Of a stretch of 38,187 bases of DNA, positions 25,941 through 33,489 are shown piece by piece. Within the stretch, counting starts at the first letter, position 1; each line of letters opens with the position of its first letter. The position numbers and the translations under genes were made by a program. This DNA comes from 2-01-FULL-40-13 sp964433155 (GTDB taxonomy: Bacteria; Patescibacteriota; Microgenomatia; UBA1406; GWC2-37-13): NCBI GenBank assembly GCA_964433155.1, contig CAYSQE010000015.1, positions 1 through 38,187 of the forward strand. Reading direction: 5' to 3'. The notes beneath the pieces were generated by a model. It saw nothing but the letters and a program-made list of their open reading frames with translations. It had not been told where the DNA came from and did not search any database.

Positions 25941-25974
25941 GTATACTATACAATACTTTGTAATATATTGTCAA
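25941..25974 (-). promoter_or_regulatory. Promoter and palindromic operator of the toxin-antitoxin pair
   Basis: On the minus strand TTGACA (25974-25969), an 18-nt spacer and TATAGT (25950-25945); ATG 25935 is 9 nt from the -10, predicting a near-leaderless mRNA. An 11-bp palindrome GTATACTATAC (25941-25951) covers the -10 and is a likely Phd/YefM operator. Confidence 0.75.
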
Positions 25975-25982
25975 CAGTATCT

Positions 25983-26741
25983 TTAAAAGTTATTTCTAAA
26001 GCTTATTACTTTTGCTTCTTTCCAGTATTTTTCAAAAATCAACTGAAGTTGTTGATTTATTGGACGATGAACTATTCGTGTTGCATATCGTTTTAATTTA
26101 TCTTGAGGATCATACGTCATAAGATAGGAGATCGTATCATCTATAAGAAGTAGGTGAAAACCAATAGGTTTACCATAGCGAACATTAAGTCCTGCTTGTT
26201 TCCATGCTTGAAGTACTATTTTATTTTCAGCACTGTATTCTTGAACGATAATATTAACTGGAACTCCTCGCTCAACGGCATTCTTTTGTTCGAGGAGAAG
26301 TTCAGGTGAAATGCCTGTTTTAAGACCAAGGACGATGAAATTCGCTTTTCGATTCGCATTTTGTAAATCGATAGCACATTGCTCAAAAATCTGTTCTCTT
26401 TCTTGGATAAATGAAATTTGGAATTCATTTGTTTTATTAATATTTATCTCAATATTCCTCTCCTTAATTCCTCTCATTATTTCATCGAACCATGATCGTT
26501 GATAGCTTAAATAATTTTCCCTACTTTGAGAGATATTTTTGACCCTAAAAAGTTTTGGTCTTCCAGGAATTTCTTCTACCATTCCGATTTGCTTAAGGTG
26601 ATCTGCTAATCGATATACTGCATGTTGGTGGATATCTAAGAAACGTCCTATTTGTAAAGCAGTAAGAGCTCCTTTTTGAGAGAGGATTTTGTAAAGATCA
26701 ATTGCCTGTTTGGAAAGTCCTGTTGAATAGATCTCTTGCAT
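25983..26741 (-). CDS. TrmB-like transcriptional regulator
   Basis: 252 residues. An N-terminal winged helix-turn-helix (residues ~1-70: GLSKQAIDLYKILSQKGALTALQIGRFLDIHQHAVYRLADHLKQIGMVEEIPGRPKLF) is followed by a helical linker. A PLD-like effector domain (~115-250) follows: IVLGLKTGISPELLLEQKNAVERGVPVNIIVQEYS and GFHLLLIDDTISYLMTYDP. The architecture is TrmB-like, common in archaea and CPR, often sensing sugars or other ligands. The ATG lies 6 nt from a -10, so it is probably leaderless. It is divergent from a three-gene operon, and a palindrome covers both promoters, suggesting local autoregulation. Confidence 0.75.
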   Translation of the reverse strand: MQEIYSTGLSKQAIDLYKILSQKGALTALQIGRFLDIHQHAVYRLADHLKQIGMVEEIPGRPKLFRVKNISQSRENYLSYQRSWFDEIMRGIKERNIEININKTNEFQISFIQEREQIFEQCAIDLQNANRKANFIVLGLKTGISPELLLEQKNAVERGVPVNIIVQEYSAENKIVLQAWKQAGLNVRYGKPIGFHLLLIDDTISYLMTYDPQDKLKRYATRIVHRPINQQLQLIFEKYWKEAKVISFRNNF

Positions 26742-26747
26742 AGGGAT

Positions 26748-26789
26748 ATTTTAACATTTTTTTGTTAAAAAGCAAGGAAACAGTATACT
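26748..26789. promoter_or_regulatory. Overlapping divergent promoters with inverted-repeat operator
   Basis: Leftward: TTGCTT (26775-26770), 16-nt spacer, TAAAAT (26753-26748), 6 nt before ATG 26741. Rightward: TTGTTA (26762-26767), 16-nt spacer, TATACT (26784-26789), 9 nt before ATG 26799. TTTTAACA (26749-26756) and TGTTAAAA (26763-26770) form an 8-bp perfect inverted repeat, spaced by six T, that covers the leftward -10 and the rightward -35. Both mRNAs would be nearly leaderless. Confidence 0.65.
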
Positions 26790-26798
26790 TCGGGACGT

Positions 26799-27050
26799 AT
26801 GAATGAGAAATTAAAAAGTTTAGTGGGGAGCATAGCAATGAAACCTTTTGAAGTCAATCCTGGTTTTGATCCTGGTGCGGCCTGCTGCGTGCTGTTTTTT
26901 GCTGTGATTGGCCCAGCATTGGTGGTAATAGATACCTGGCGGACTGAACGTTTGCGCAAAGAAGCGGAAAGGAAATTTTTGGAAAGAACGGCTCGAGCTA
27001 ATCTGATCGATTTACCGCAAGTATCCAATCCAACTATCAAAGATCACTAA
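26799..27050 (+). CDS. Small membrane protein, unknown
   Basis: 83 residues, not recognised. A single hydrophobic segment (AACCVLFFAVIGPALVVIDTW, ~28-48) contains a Cys-Cys pair. A strongly charged helix (RTERLRKEAERKFLERTARA) and a polar tail follow. Base composition is noticeably more GC-rich than the flanks (around 26871-26960). It is the first gene of a unit with 27052 and the TrpD-like gene, downstream of a promoter shared with the TrmB-like regulator. No function can be assigned. Confidence 0.6.
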   Translation: MNEKLKSLVGSIAMKPFEVNPGFDPGAACCVLFFAVIGPALVVIDTWRTERLRKEAERKFLERTARANLIDLPQVSNPTIKDH

Positions 27051-27051
27051 T

Positions 27052-27423
27052 ATGAGTAATCCTGAAAACAATAAGGTTATTTCAAAAATTGGGTGTGCTC
27101 AAAATTTAGGTTGTATAGGCCAATTTATTTTTGGTTTTAAAAATATTTTTCGTCCTAGAACTAAAATAGAAAAAATTGGGGATGTGGAGTTAGCTTGGAC
27201 GCTTTTCAATCACCTTACACCAGAAGAAAGAATCTTGACTCTAAATAGATCCAAGCAGTTACGCATGGATGAGTATACCCGGAAGAATAGAGATACATAT
27301 TTTCAAGAAACGGGTAGAGACACATTCGCACATCATTTACTTGTTCAGGCTGCAGAACAAGTTTTATACCCACAGGAAGATGACTCTCATCTACAAATTT
27401 CACAGATGACTAATAAGGAGTGA
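27052..27423 (+). CDS. Hypothetical protein in TrpD-like operon
   Basis: 123 residues, not recognised. It begins 1 nt after the previous stop. A short hydrophobic and Cys-containing N-terminal region (IGCAQNLGCIGQFIFGFKNIF) is followed by a soluble charged part (DVELAWTLFNHLTPEERILTLNRSKQLRMDEYTRKNRD). An AAGGAG site for the next gene lies at its 3' end, so the genes are clearly co-transcribed. No function can be assigned. Confidence 0.6.
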   Translation: MSNPENNKVISKIGCAQNLGCIGQFIFGFKNIFRPRTKIEKIGDVELAWTLFNHLTPEERILTLNRSKQLRMDEYTRKNRDTYFQETGRDTFAHHLLVQAAEQVLYPQEDDSHLQISQMTNKE

Positions 27424-27429
27424 AAAGCG

Positions 27430-28509
27430 ATGCTCAACTCTATAACTCCTCTCATTAGGAAACTGATTAATCACATTAATCTTTCTGAAAAAGAATCGGA
27501 ATCATTATTCAATACTCTTAACACCGAAGATACAGAAGGTTACTATTGGGTTGCTGCAACGACAGCTCTTCATACCAAAGGGGAAACGGTCGATGAGCTA
27601 CTTGGATTTGTAAAAAGTTTAGGCAATTTTACAGAGAAGCTAGAGCCGAAAATCGGCACAGAATCAATTATTGATATTTCAGGAACTGGTGGAGATAGAT
27701 TAAAGACCTTTAATGTCAGTACTACCGCATCTTTAGTTATTGCGGGAGGTGGGATAACTGTTGGAAAACAATCAGCTCCAGGATATACAGGAGTAACCGG
27801 CAGCAGAGATATTTTTGAAGAAGTTGGTATTCCGATTACCAAACTCACGAAAGAACAAATTGAAAATGCGCTTGAAAAAGTTGGATTCTGTCCTTATCAT
27901 CGCACCTCTTTCTCACCACGACTCAAAAATCAACTTCATTTTCTAAAGAAAATCCGAGAGATCGGTCTCACCTACAGAATGCTCTTTCACATCGGGGCAA
28001 ATGCATTCTCTCCTTTGAAAATGTACCATCGTATCTATGGCTGCTTTGATGAGAAATGGATGCAAATTCTTGCACATCTGTTTCAAAAGTTGCAATATAA
28101 AAGGGGACTGATAGTTTTTGGAGATGGTGGATTAGATGAAATATCTATAATTGGCCAAACAAGGATTATAGAGTTTACATCCCAAAAAATAAAAAAATAC
28201 AATCTCCTACCAAAAGATTTGGGACTTCGCCAAGCAACGTATCAAGATATTAAAGCTGGTAGCAGAACTCAGAATATTATTGATTTCTTAAGGATTTTAA
28301 AAGGCAAAGAGAAAGGTGCAAAAAGAGATTTAGTGTTGGCAAATTCTGGTGCAGCATTTTATGTTCTAGGAAAAACTAAGAGTATTAAGGAGGGAGTAGA
28401 ACTTAGCAAGAAAACAATCGATGCAGGTCTGGCTTGGGAAAAGCTTATAAAAATAGTCGAGTTAGTCGGCGATCCAAAAAAATTAAAATATTGGGAGAAC
28501 AAAATTTGA
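27430..28509 (+). CDS. Anthranilate-phosphoribosyltransferase-fold protein (TrpD-like, divergent)
   Basis: 359 residues with the whole TrpD/nucleoside-phosphorylase II layout. SGTGGDRLKTFNVSTTAS (GTGGD 85-89) binds PRPP phosphate. VFGDGGLDEISIIGQTRIIEF is the DE metal motif (D236, E237). GLTYRMLFHIGANAFSPL replaces the usual RTIFNLLGPLTNP. The KHGN...SSKSGSAD loop of true TrpD reads KQSAPGYTGVTGSRD. PRPP chemistry is probably retained but the acceptor is likely not anthranilate; no other trp gene is in the window. AAGGAG 9 nt before ATG 27430 sets the start. Third gene of a unit under a divergent TrmB-like regulator. Confidence 0.75.
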   Translation: MLNSITPLIRKLINHINLSEKESESLFNTLNTEDTEGYYWVAATTALHTKGETVDELLGFVKSLGNFTEKLEPKIGTESIIDISGTGGDRLKTFNVSTTASLVIAGGGITVGKQSAPGYTGVTGSRDIFEEVGIPITKLTKEQIENALEKVGFCPYHRTSFSPRLKNQLHFLKKIREIGLTYRMLFHIGANAFSPLKMYHRIYGCFDEKWMQILAHLFQKLQYKRGLIVFGDGGLDEISIIGQTRIIEFTSQKIKKYNLLPKDLGLRQATYQDIKAGSRTQNIIDFLRILKGKEKGAKRDLVLANSGAAFYVLGKTKSIKEGVELSKKTIDAGLAWEKLIKIVELVGDPKKLKYWENKI

Positions 28510-28575
28510 GTTCGAGTCGGAGACTGGGTGCCCCTGGTGCATTTCTAAAAGTAAATTAAATGAACGCTCTGAAGC

Positions 28576-28584
28576 TGATATAAT
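28576..28584 (+). promoter_or_regulatory. Extended -10 promoter of coaBC, near-leaderless
   Basis: TGA-TATAAT (28576-28584) is an extended -10 with a consensus hexamer; no good -35 is present. ATG 28594 follows after 9 nt, predicting a ~3-nt leader. Confidence 0.65.
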
Positions 28585-28593
28585 GTTTTAACT

Positions 28594-29802
28594 ATGAAAC
28601 AGACAGTCGTAATAGGAATAACTAGTGGAATCGCAGCGTATAAGTCTCTTGGATTAATAAAACTGCTTAAACACGAAGGATTGGATGTTGCGGTCATAAT
28701 GACAAACTCTGCTACAAAAATGATTCCGCTTCATAAAGTTGAGAAAGTTTCTGGTAATAAAGTGTTTGTTGAGCTTTTTGAAAAAAATTTCAATTATAAA
28801 AACATATTGAAATCTCGAAAGGTCGACCACATAGATATTGCAGATAAAGCTGATATTATGGTTATTGTTCCAGCAACCGCAAATATAATAGCAAAGCTCG
28901 CCCACGGGATAGCCGATGACTTTTTGACGACGACCGCGCTTGCCGTAACTGCCCCAATTCTCCTTTCTCCTTCTATGAATATTAATATGTGGAATAACCC
29001 TATTATTCAAGAAAATATTATGAAGCTGCAAGAAAAAGGATTCCAAATCATAGAACCTGCTGAGGGTATGCTTGCTTGTGGATATGAAGGAAAGGGTCGA
29101 CTCCCCGATATTCAAACAATCAAAGACGAGATACAACGCAATTTACAATACATAGATTCATTAAAAGGGAAAAAGATTATAGTTACTGCAGGAGCAACTA
29201 TCGAGAAGATCGATGATGTCAGATATATAACCAATAGAAGTTCAGGAAAAATGGGAATTAGGATAGCGGAGGAGTGTTATCTTCGTGGAGCGAAAGTATT
29301 ACTATTGCGGGCTAAACATAGTATAAAACCTAGATATTTGATCGAGGAAGAAATATTTGATTCCGCTGACGATTTAGCAAAATTAATTGAAAAACATATT
29401 AGACAATATGAAGTATTTTTTCACGTAGCTGCAGTTTCCGACTTCTCTGTCAAAAAACAGCCGGGAAAAATAAAGAGTGGTAGGTCTGTTGTAATTAGAC
29501 TGAACCCACGAAAAAAAATTTTAGATTCTATAAAAAAAATGAATCCAAAGATTTATTTGGTCTCTTTCAAAGCTGAATATGGATTAAAGAAGAAGGAACT
29601 ATTAAAAAAAGCATTAGAAAGACTACGAGAAAGTAACGCCGATGTAATTATTGTCAATGATGTAAGTAAAAAAGATCGTGGATTTGAATCTGATTATAAC
29701 GAAGTATTTATTATCCAAAAAGATGGTAGTGTAAAAAAAATTTCATTTGCTAGGAAAACAGTAGTCGCTAAAAAAATAATTGATAGACTTCTTAAAAAAT
29801 AA
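28594..29802 (+). CDS. coaBC: Bifunctional phosphopantothenoylcysteine decarboxylase / phosphopantothenate-cysteine ligase
   Basis: 402 residues. CoaC half (1-~180): GITSGIAAYKSLGLIKLL flavin-binding start, VDHIDIADKADIM (catalytic H79), VPATANIIAKLAHGIADDFL, PSMNINMWNNP and EGMLACGYEGKGRL (C162 of the flexible flap). CoaB half (~185-402): KKIIVTAGATIEKIDDVRYITNRSSGKMGIRIAEECYLRGA, FFHVAAVSDFSV and ADVIIVNDVSKKDRGFESDYNEV. Together these make 4'-phosphopantetheine from phosphopantothenate and cysteine using CTP. Key residues are intact, so it should be active. No other CoA gene is near; many CPR genomes lack the pathway. It overlaps the convergent kinase gene by 11 nt. Confidence 0.92.
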   Translation: MKQTVVIGITSGIAAYKSLGLIKLLKHEGLDVAVIMTNSATKMIPLHKVEKVSGNKVFVELFEKNFNYKNILKSRKVDHIDIADKADIMVIVPATANIIAKLAHGIADDFLTTTALAVTAPILLSPSMNINMWNNPIIQENIMKLQEKGFQIIEPAEGMLACGYEGKGRLPDIQTIKDEIQRNLQYIDSLKGKKIIVTAGATIEKIDDVRYITNRSSGKMGIRIAEECYLRGAKVLLLRAKHSIKPRYLIEEEIFDSADDLAKLIEKHIRQYEVFFHVAAVSDFSVKKQPGKIKSGRSVVIRLNPRKKILDSIKKMNPKIYLVSFKAEYGLKKKELLKKALERLRESNADVIIVNDVSKKDRGFESDYNEVFIIQKDGSVKKISFARKTVVAKKIIDRLLKK

Positions 29803-30289
29803 AAAGGATACGATTCAATTCTTGTTTTGTATGGTTTGGTCCTTCTTTATTATTATGAATCGTGTGATGATCGATCGATGGTTTTTCAAAATTGACCACC
29901 ATTTTCCTCACATATTCAATATCAAGCGGAGCCTCCTTCCTTTTTAATAATCTTGCTTCTCTAATCCTAGTAGCAGTATCGATTAAAATAAATGTCGTTT
30001 CTGGAAATTTCTCCAAGACTTTCTTACGATATTTTTCTTTAATGAATGTCTGTGATACTACAAGCTTTTTGTGTTTTACTTTTAACTTACTAATATTTTT
30101 TATGATTCTTTCAAAAAAATTGTCTCTCAGCTTATCTGTAAAAGAAATCTTCTTTTTAATTAGTTCTTTCATTTCACCAGACAGTTCTACGTCTCCATCA
30201 TATAGATGGTATCCATAGTCTGATGATAATATTTTTCCTATAAATGTCTTTCCAGCACCAGGTAAACCAAATAAAACGACAGTCGGCAT
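29792..30289 (-). CDS. Small P-loop kinase (shikimate/gluconate/adenylate-kinase-like)
   Basis: 165 residues. Walker A GLPGAGKT (8-15), YHLYDGDVELS (substrate-binding acidic residue after beta 2), KKLVVSQTFIKEKYRKKVLEKFPETTFILIDT and a lid-like RIREARLLKRKEAP with the arginines expected for ATP-lid closure. The size and order of elements fit gluconokinase/shikimate-kinase-like or AAA_33 enzymes; the substrate cannot be chosen. Convergent with coaBC (11-nt overlap). The 125-bp gap behind it (30290-30414) holds a CTCGAA/TTCGAG inverted repeat but no clear promoter. Confidence 0.65.
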   Translation of the reverse strand: MPTVVLFGLPGAGKTFIGKILSSDYGYHLYDGDVELSGEMKELIKKKISFTDKLRDNFFERIIKNISKLKVKHKKLVVSQTFIKEKYRKKVLEKFPETTFILIDTATRIREARLLKRKEAPLDIEYVRKMVVNFEKPSIDHHTIHNNKEGPNHTKQELNRILFIF

Positions 30290-30414
30290 AATAGAGGATA
30301 TCGAATCTAGTACGTATATATGAGATTACTCGAACATATTTTATCAAAAATCATAATTCGAGCATTTAATGTTTAATTTTAGCAGAAAAAATCAAGACAG
30401 GCACATCAACGGTT

Positions 30415-32820
30415 TCAAAGATTGGTCAAATCCTTCTCTGTTCTTTTTAACAACACGGCGTTTGTTGCTACGATGATCGACGAAACACTCATAAGAAGCG
30501 CAGACACTTCTGGTCGTAAAGAAATTCCATATTTCGGATAAAGTATTCCTGCTGCGACCGGAATTGCTAAAAGATTGTAGAATGATGCCCAAAAAAGATT
30601 CTGCTTCATCTTGCGAACTGTTGCTTTTGAAAGTCTAATAGCCCGTAGAACATCTGCCGGATCAGATTTCATAAGAACAACCTTTGCAGTTTCTATCGCA
30701 ACATCAGTGCCTGCTCCAATGGCTATCCCTATATCAGCTTGAGCTAATGCTGGAGCATCATTTACCCCATCGCCAACCATAGCAACAAATTTCTTTTCAT
30801 CCTGAAGTTTTTTGACATATTTTGCCTTATCTTCCGGTAAAACTTCGGCAAAGACCCGATCAATTCCAAGTTGTTTTCCGATTGCTTCAGAAGTCTTCTT
30901 ATTGTCTCCTGTTATCATCGCGACTTCCAAGCCTAATTCTTTCATTCGAGTAATTGCTTTTTGAGCGCTAGGCTTTATAGGATCGGCAGCGGCCACAACT
31001 CCAGCGGCCTTCCCCTCAATCGCAACCAGCATTAATGTTTTTCCTTCATCAAGTAGTTTATCTATCTCATTTTGGATCAGAGATACGTCAACTCCTCTAT
31101 CTTTCATAAGTTTTAGATTTCCTACAAGTACGTATTTTTCTTCTACAACCGACTCGACGCCATGGCCGGAAATCGATTTGAACTTTTCTACTTTTTCAGG
31201 AATTGTGATATTTCTTTTTTGTACTTCTTCAAGAATTGCTTTACTTAATGGATGACCGGATTTTGCTTCTGCAGCTGCATCAAGGCGAAGTATTTCTTCT
31301 TTAGTAAATCCATGAGCGGAAATAACATCTGTTACCTTCGGTTTACCTTCTGTTAATGTTCCAGTTTTGTCCAAAACAACTGCTTGAATTTTTGAAGTTT
31401 GTTCAAGAGTTGCCGCATCTTTTATCAGGATATTATGTTTTGCTCCAAGTCCAGTTCCAACCGCAACTGCAGTTGGAGTGGCAAGACCCAAAGCATCAGG
31501 ACAAGCAATTACTACTGTTGAAACGGCAAAAGTAAGAGCTAAGAGCAATCCTTGTCCAGAAATAAAGAACCAAACGATAAAAGTGAGTAAACCTGCCCCA
31601 ACTGCTAATAAAACTAAATACTGTGCTGCGCGATCGGCAATCCGCTGGCCGGGAGCTTTTGAGTTTTGAGCAGTTTCAACGAGTTTTACAATTTGAGCCA
31701 GTGCAGTATCAGATCCGACTTTGGTTGCTTTGAATTTGACCGAGCCACTTTGATTGATTGATCCTCCGATAAGCTTATCTCCTATCTTTTTAGAAACTGG
31801 TATAGATTCTCCCGTAACTAACGATTCATCAATCGCGGTTTCCCCTTCGGTTACCTCTCCATCAACAGGCACTTTGTCACCAGGTTTGAGAAGAATTGTA
31901 TCACCAATCTTTACTTCCGATGTTGACACAAGTATTTCTTTTCCCTCGCGTATCACTCTCGCTTGGGGAGGAACCAGATCAAAAAGGGCTCGCAGAGCTT
32001 CTGAAGTTCCACGTCTTGATTTCATCTCCATCCAGTGGCCAAAAAGGACAAATGTTACCAATAATGCCGCCGCCTCAAAAAAGGTTTCACCGCCTACAAA
32101 AAGAGTGATAAAGACACTAAATATATATGCAGCAAAAACACCGGTTGCAATCAAAACCATCATGTTTAAGGTTTTATTCTTTAAAGCTCGCCATGCGCCA
32201 ATGGGAAAGATCGAACCAAATTTGAAAACAACAGGGGTCGTGAGTAGAAACAAAAACCAGTTATGAGGAATGGGTGCTGGTAATCTAATTTTTAAAAAAT
32301 CGGTAAAGACCGGCGAATAAAGAAAGATAGGAATAGAAAAAAGAAGAGACCACAAAAAACGATTTTTCATATCTTTTTCCATAAAAGCAGCCATACGAGG
32401 ATCTGTCATGGCTTTTTCATGACTGTGCCCCTCGAAGTCCCGATTTTCATCGGGACGAAGTGGGGTCTTCATTCGATGTCCCATCTTAGCATGATCCATT
32501 TTTGAACTTGCCCCGTGATTCATCTCTTTCATATCGTACTTTTCCTCTTCATGTTCCTGGTGTAATTTGTGTTCAGAAATGTTAAAAGCTTCTTTACTTG
32601 AAAGAAGAGGCAGGTCTTGACACTCGAAATCGCAGTCGGCTATCATCTTTTTGATTTCTTCCTCGCTAATCATCTCTTCATGATACGTAATTATCGCCGT
32701 TTGAGTAACAAAATTAACCGTAGCATCGGCAATATGAGGATTAAGTTTTAATTTTTGCTCAAGCGTTTGGTCATCGCCGCAACAGAGCAAATCTGTGATG
32801 GCAAAAGTGATTGTTTTCAT
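30415..32820 (-). CDS. P1B-type heavy-metal (copper-like) ATPase with CPD motif
   Basis: 801 residues. N-terminal HMA-like ferredoxin fold (1-~70) in which GMxCxxC is replaced by DLLCCGDD (C13, C14). A His/Met-rich linker (~88-145: HKLHQEHEEE, MDHAKMGHRM, HSHEKAM) follows, then eight membrane helices. TGES, DKTGTLTEG (D484), SGHPLSKAI and MVGDGVNDAPAL are intact. The helix-6 ion motif, CPC in copper pumps, reads CPD (440-442). YN (SFYNLLAIP) and MSVSS (MSVSSIIVATNAVLL) of helices 7-8 match P1B-1. It exports metal, probably Cu(I), but the Asp may change selectivity. Last gene of the metal locus; preceded by the YHS gene. Confidence 0.9.
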   Translation of the reverse strand: MKTITFAITDLLCCGDDQTLEQKLKLNPHIADATVNFVTQTAIITYHEEMISEEEIKKMIADCDFECQDLPLLSSKEAFNISEHKLHQEHEEEKYDMKEMNHGASSKMDHAKMGHRMKTPLRPDENRDFEGHSHEKAMTDPRMAAFMEKDMKNRFLWSLLFSIPIFLYSPVFTDFLKIRLPAPIPHNWFLFLLTTPVVFKFGSIFPIGAWRALKNKTLNMMVLIATGVFAAYIFSVFITLFVGGETFFEAAALLVTFVLFGHWMEMKSRRGTSEALRALFDLVPPQARVIREGKEILVSTSEVKIGDTILLKPGDKVPVDGEVTEGETAIDESLVTGESIPVSKKIGDKLIGGSINQSGSVKFKATKVGSDTALAQIVKLVETAQNSKAPGQRIADRAAQYLVLLAVGAGLLTFIVWFFISGQGLLLALTFAVSTVVIACPDALGLATPTAVAVGTGLGAKHNILIKDAATLEQTSKIQAVVLDKTGTLTEGKPKVTDVISAHGFTKEEILRLDAAAEAKSGHPLSKAILEEVQKRNITIPEKVEKFKSISGHGVESVVEEKYVLVGNLKLMKDRGVDVSLIQNEIDKLLDEGKTLMLVAIEGKAAGVVAAADPIKPSAQKAITRMKELGLEVAMITGDNKKTSEAIGKQLGIDRVFAEVLPEDKAKYVKKLQDEKKFVAMVGDGVNDAPALAQADIGIAIGAGTDVAIETAKVVLMKSDPADVLRAIRLSKATVRKMKQNLFWASFYNLLAIPVAAGILYPKYGISLRPEVSALLMSVSSIIVATNAVLLKRTEKDLTNL

Positions 32821-32825
32821 ACTAT

Positions 32826-33008
32826 TTATTGTACGTATTCCTGAGGACTTTTATCAAACTGATTTTTACAATGTTCAGAACAGAAAAAATACTGTTTGTT
32901 TTGGTAAGTGGTCTTGTAGGCTGCCGTTTTTGGATCGACCATCATGCCGCACACGAGGTCTTTTACTTTACCTTTTTGATAAAATAGCTTTTTTATAAAA
33001 TCAATCAT
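32826..33008 (-). CDS. YHS-domain metal-binding protein
   Basis: 60 residues from ATG 33008, preceded by GGCGGGTGA; a longer frame to 33065 overlaps the upstream gene and is less likely. After a short amphipathic lead (FIKKLFYQKGK) the YHS domain reads DLVCGMMVDPKTAAYKTTYQNKQYFFCSEHCKNQFDKSPQEYV, with Cys in VCGM and in FFCSEHC as metal ligands. YHS modules often sit in or beside copper ATPases and are thought to bind or hand over metal. The stop lies 5 nt before the ATPase start, so it is probably a chaperone or sensor partner of the pump. Confidence 0.85.
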   Translation of the reverse strand: MIDFIKKLFYQKGKVKDLVCGMMVDPKTAAYKTTYQNKQYFFCSEHCKNQFDKSPQEYVQ

Positions 33009-33024
33009 ATAAATCACCCGCCTT

Positions 33025-33489
33025 TTATAATTCCCACTTAAATTTTCTTTTAGAAACGCCTGCAATATCTTTCATTATAAACTCCACATATTTAGTTTCG
33101 GTTAGTGCAGTATTAAAAGTTAAAGTTCCTTCTCGATGATGTCCACCGGGAGGACTTCCATTCCACGTTGATCCTTCCAATCTCTTTCCTTTATCATCTG
33201 TCAAAAAACTTTGTTTTGCGATATCAAATGATAAATCTACAGAATGGGTATTAAATTCCAGCTTAAACGTAGGCTTTTGTCCTATTCCTAAAACTTCAGG
33301 TTGTACCGTAACTGTCACATTTCCTCCCTCGTTTTCTTGAGAAGTCAATTTATCATCTGTTTGAGGGGAAATAGTAATATCCGTCTTTGGGTCTGTAACT
33401 GCTGATTTTTCATTCCCAGATCTCTGAATAAAAAAAACAAGTATGATTGCTATTAAGACTACAAGTAATATCGTATTTCTTTTAGACAT
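33025..33489 (-). CDS. Membrane-anchored extracytoplasmic protein with GGHH motif
   Basis: 154 residues. N-terminal anchor (NTILLVVLIAIILVFFIQR), a Thr/Asp-rich linker (~24-55), then a beta-rich domain: VLGIGQKPTFKLEFNTHSVDLSFDIAKQSFLTDDKGKRLEGSTWNGSPPGGHHREGTLTFNTAL. The His residues in NTHS and PPGGHH could bind metal. I do not recognise a named family. It overlaps the CCAHH membrane protein gene by 8 nt and precedes the YHS gene, so it is probably an outside-facing component of the metal system. Confidence 0.65.
   Translation of the reverse strand: MSKRNTILLVVLIAIILVFFIQRSGNEKSAVTDPKTDITISPQTDDKLTSQENEGGNVTVTVQPEVLGIGQKPTFKLEFNTHSVDLSFDIAKQSFLTDDKGKRLEGSTWNGSPPGGHHREGTLTFNTALTETKYVEFIMKDIAGVSKRKFKWEL

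Noticed and set aside
28505..28560. tRNA-like GTTCGAGTC stretch after the TrpD-like gene
   Set aside because: The T-loop-like words are not flanked by pairing stems, no anticodon or D-arm fits upstream, and the TrpD-like coding frame occupies that DNA.
28654..29136. 160-codon frame antisense to coaBC
   Set aside because: It mirrors the strongly conserved CoaC domain and its protein shows no recognisable motif.
30290..30414. Terminator between the P-loop kinase and the metal ATPase
   Set aside because: The CTCGAA/TTCGAG inverted repeat has a long A/T loop and no adjoining T-run on the ATPase strand, so it is not a convincing terminator.
31754..32266. 170-codon frame antisense to the metal ATPase
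   Set aside because: It lies wholly within the ATPase gene and has a low-complexity Ser/Thr/Pro/Lys composition typical of a mirror frame.
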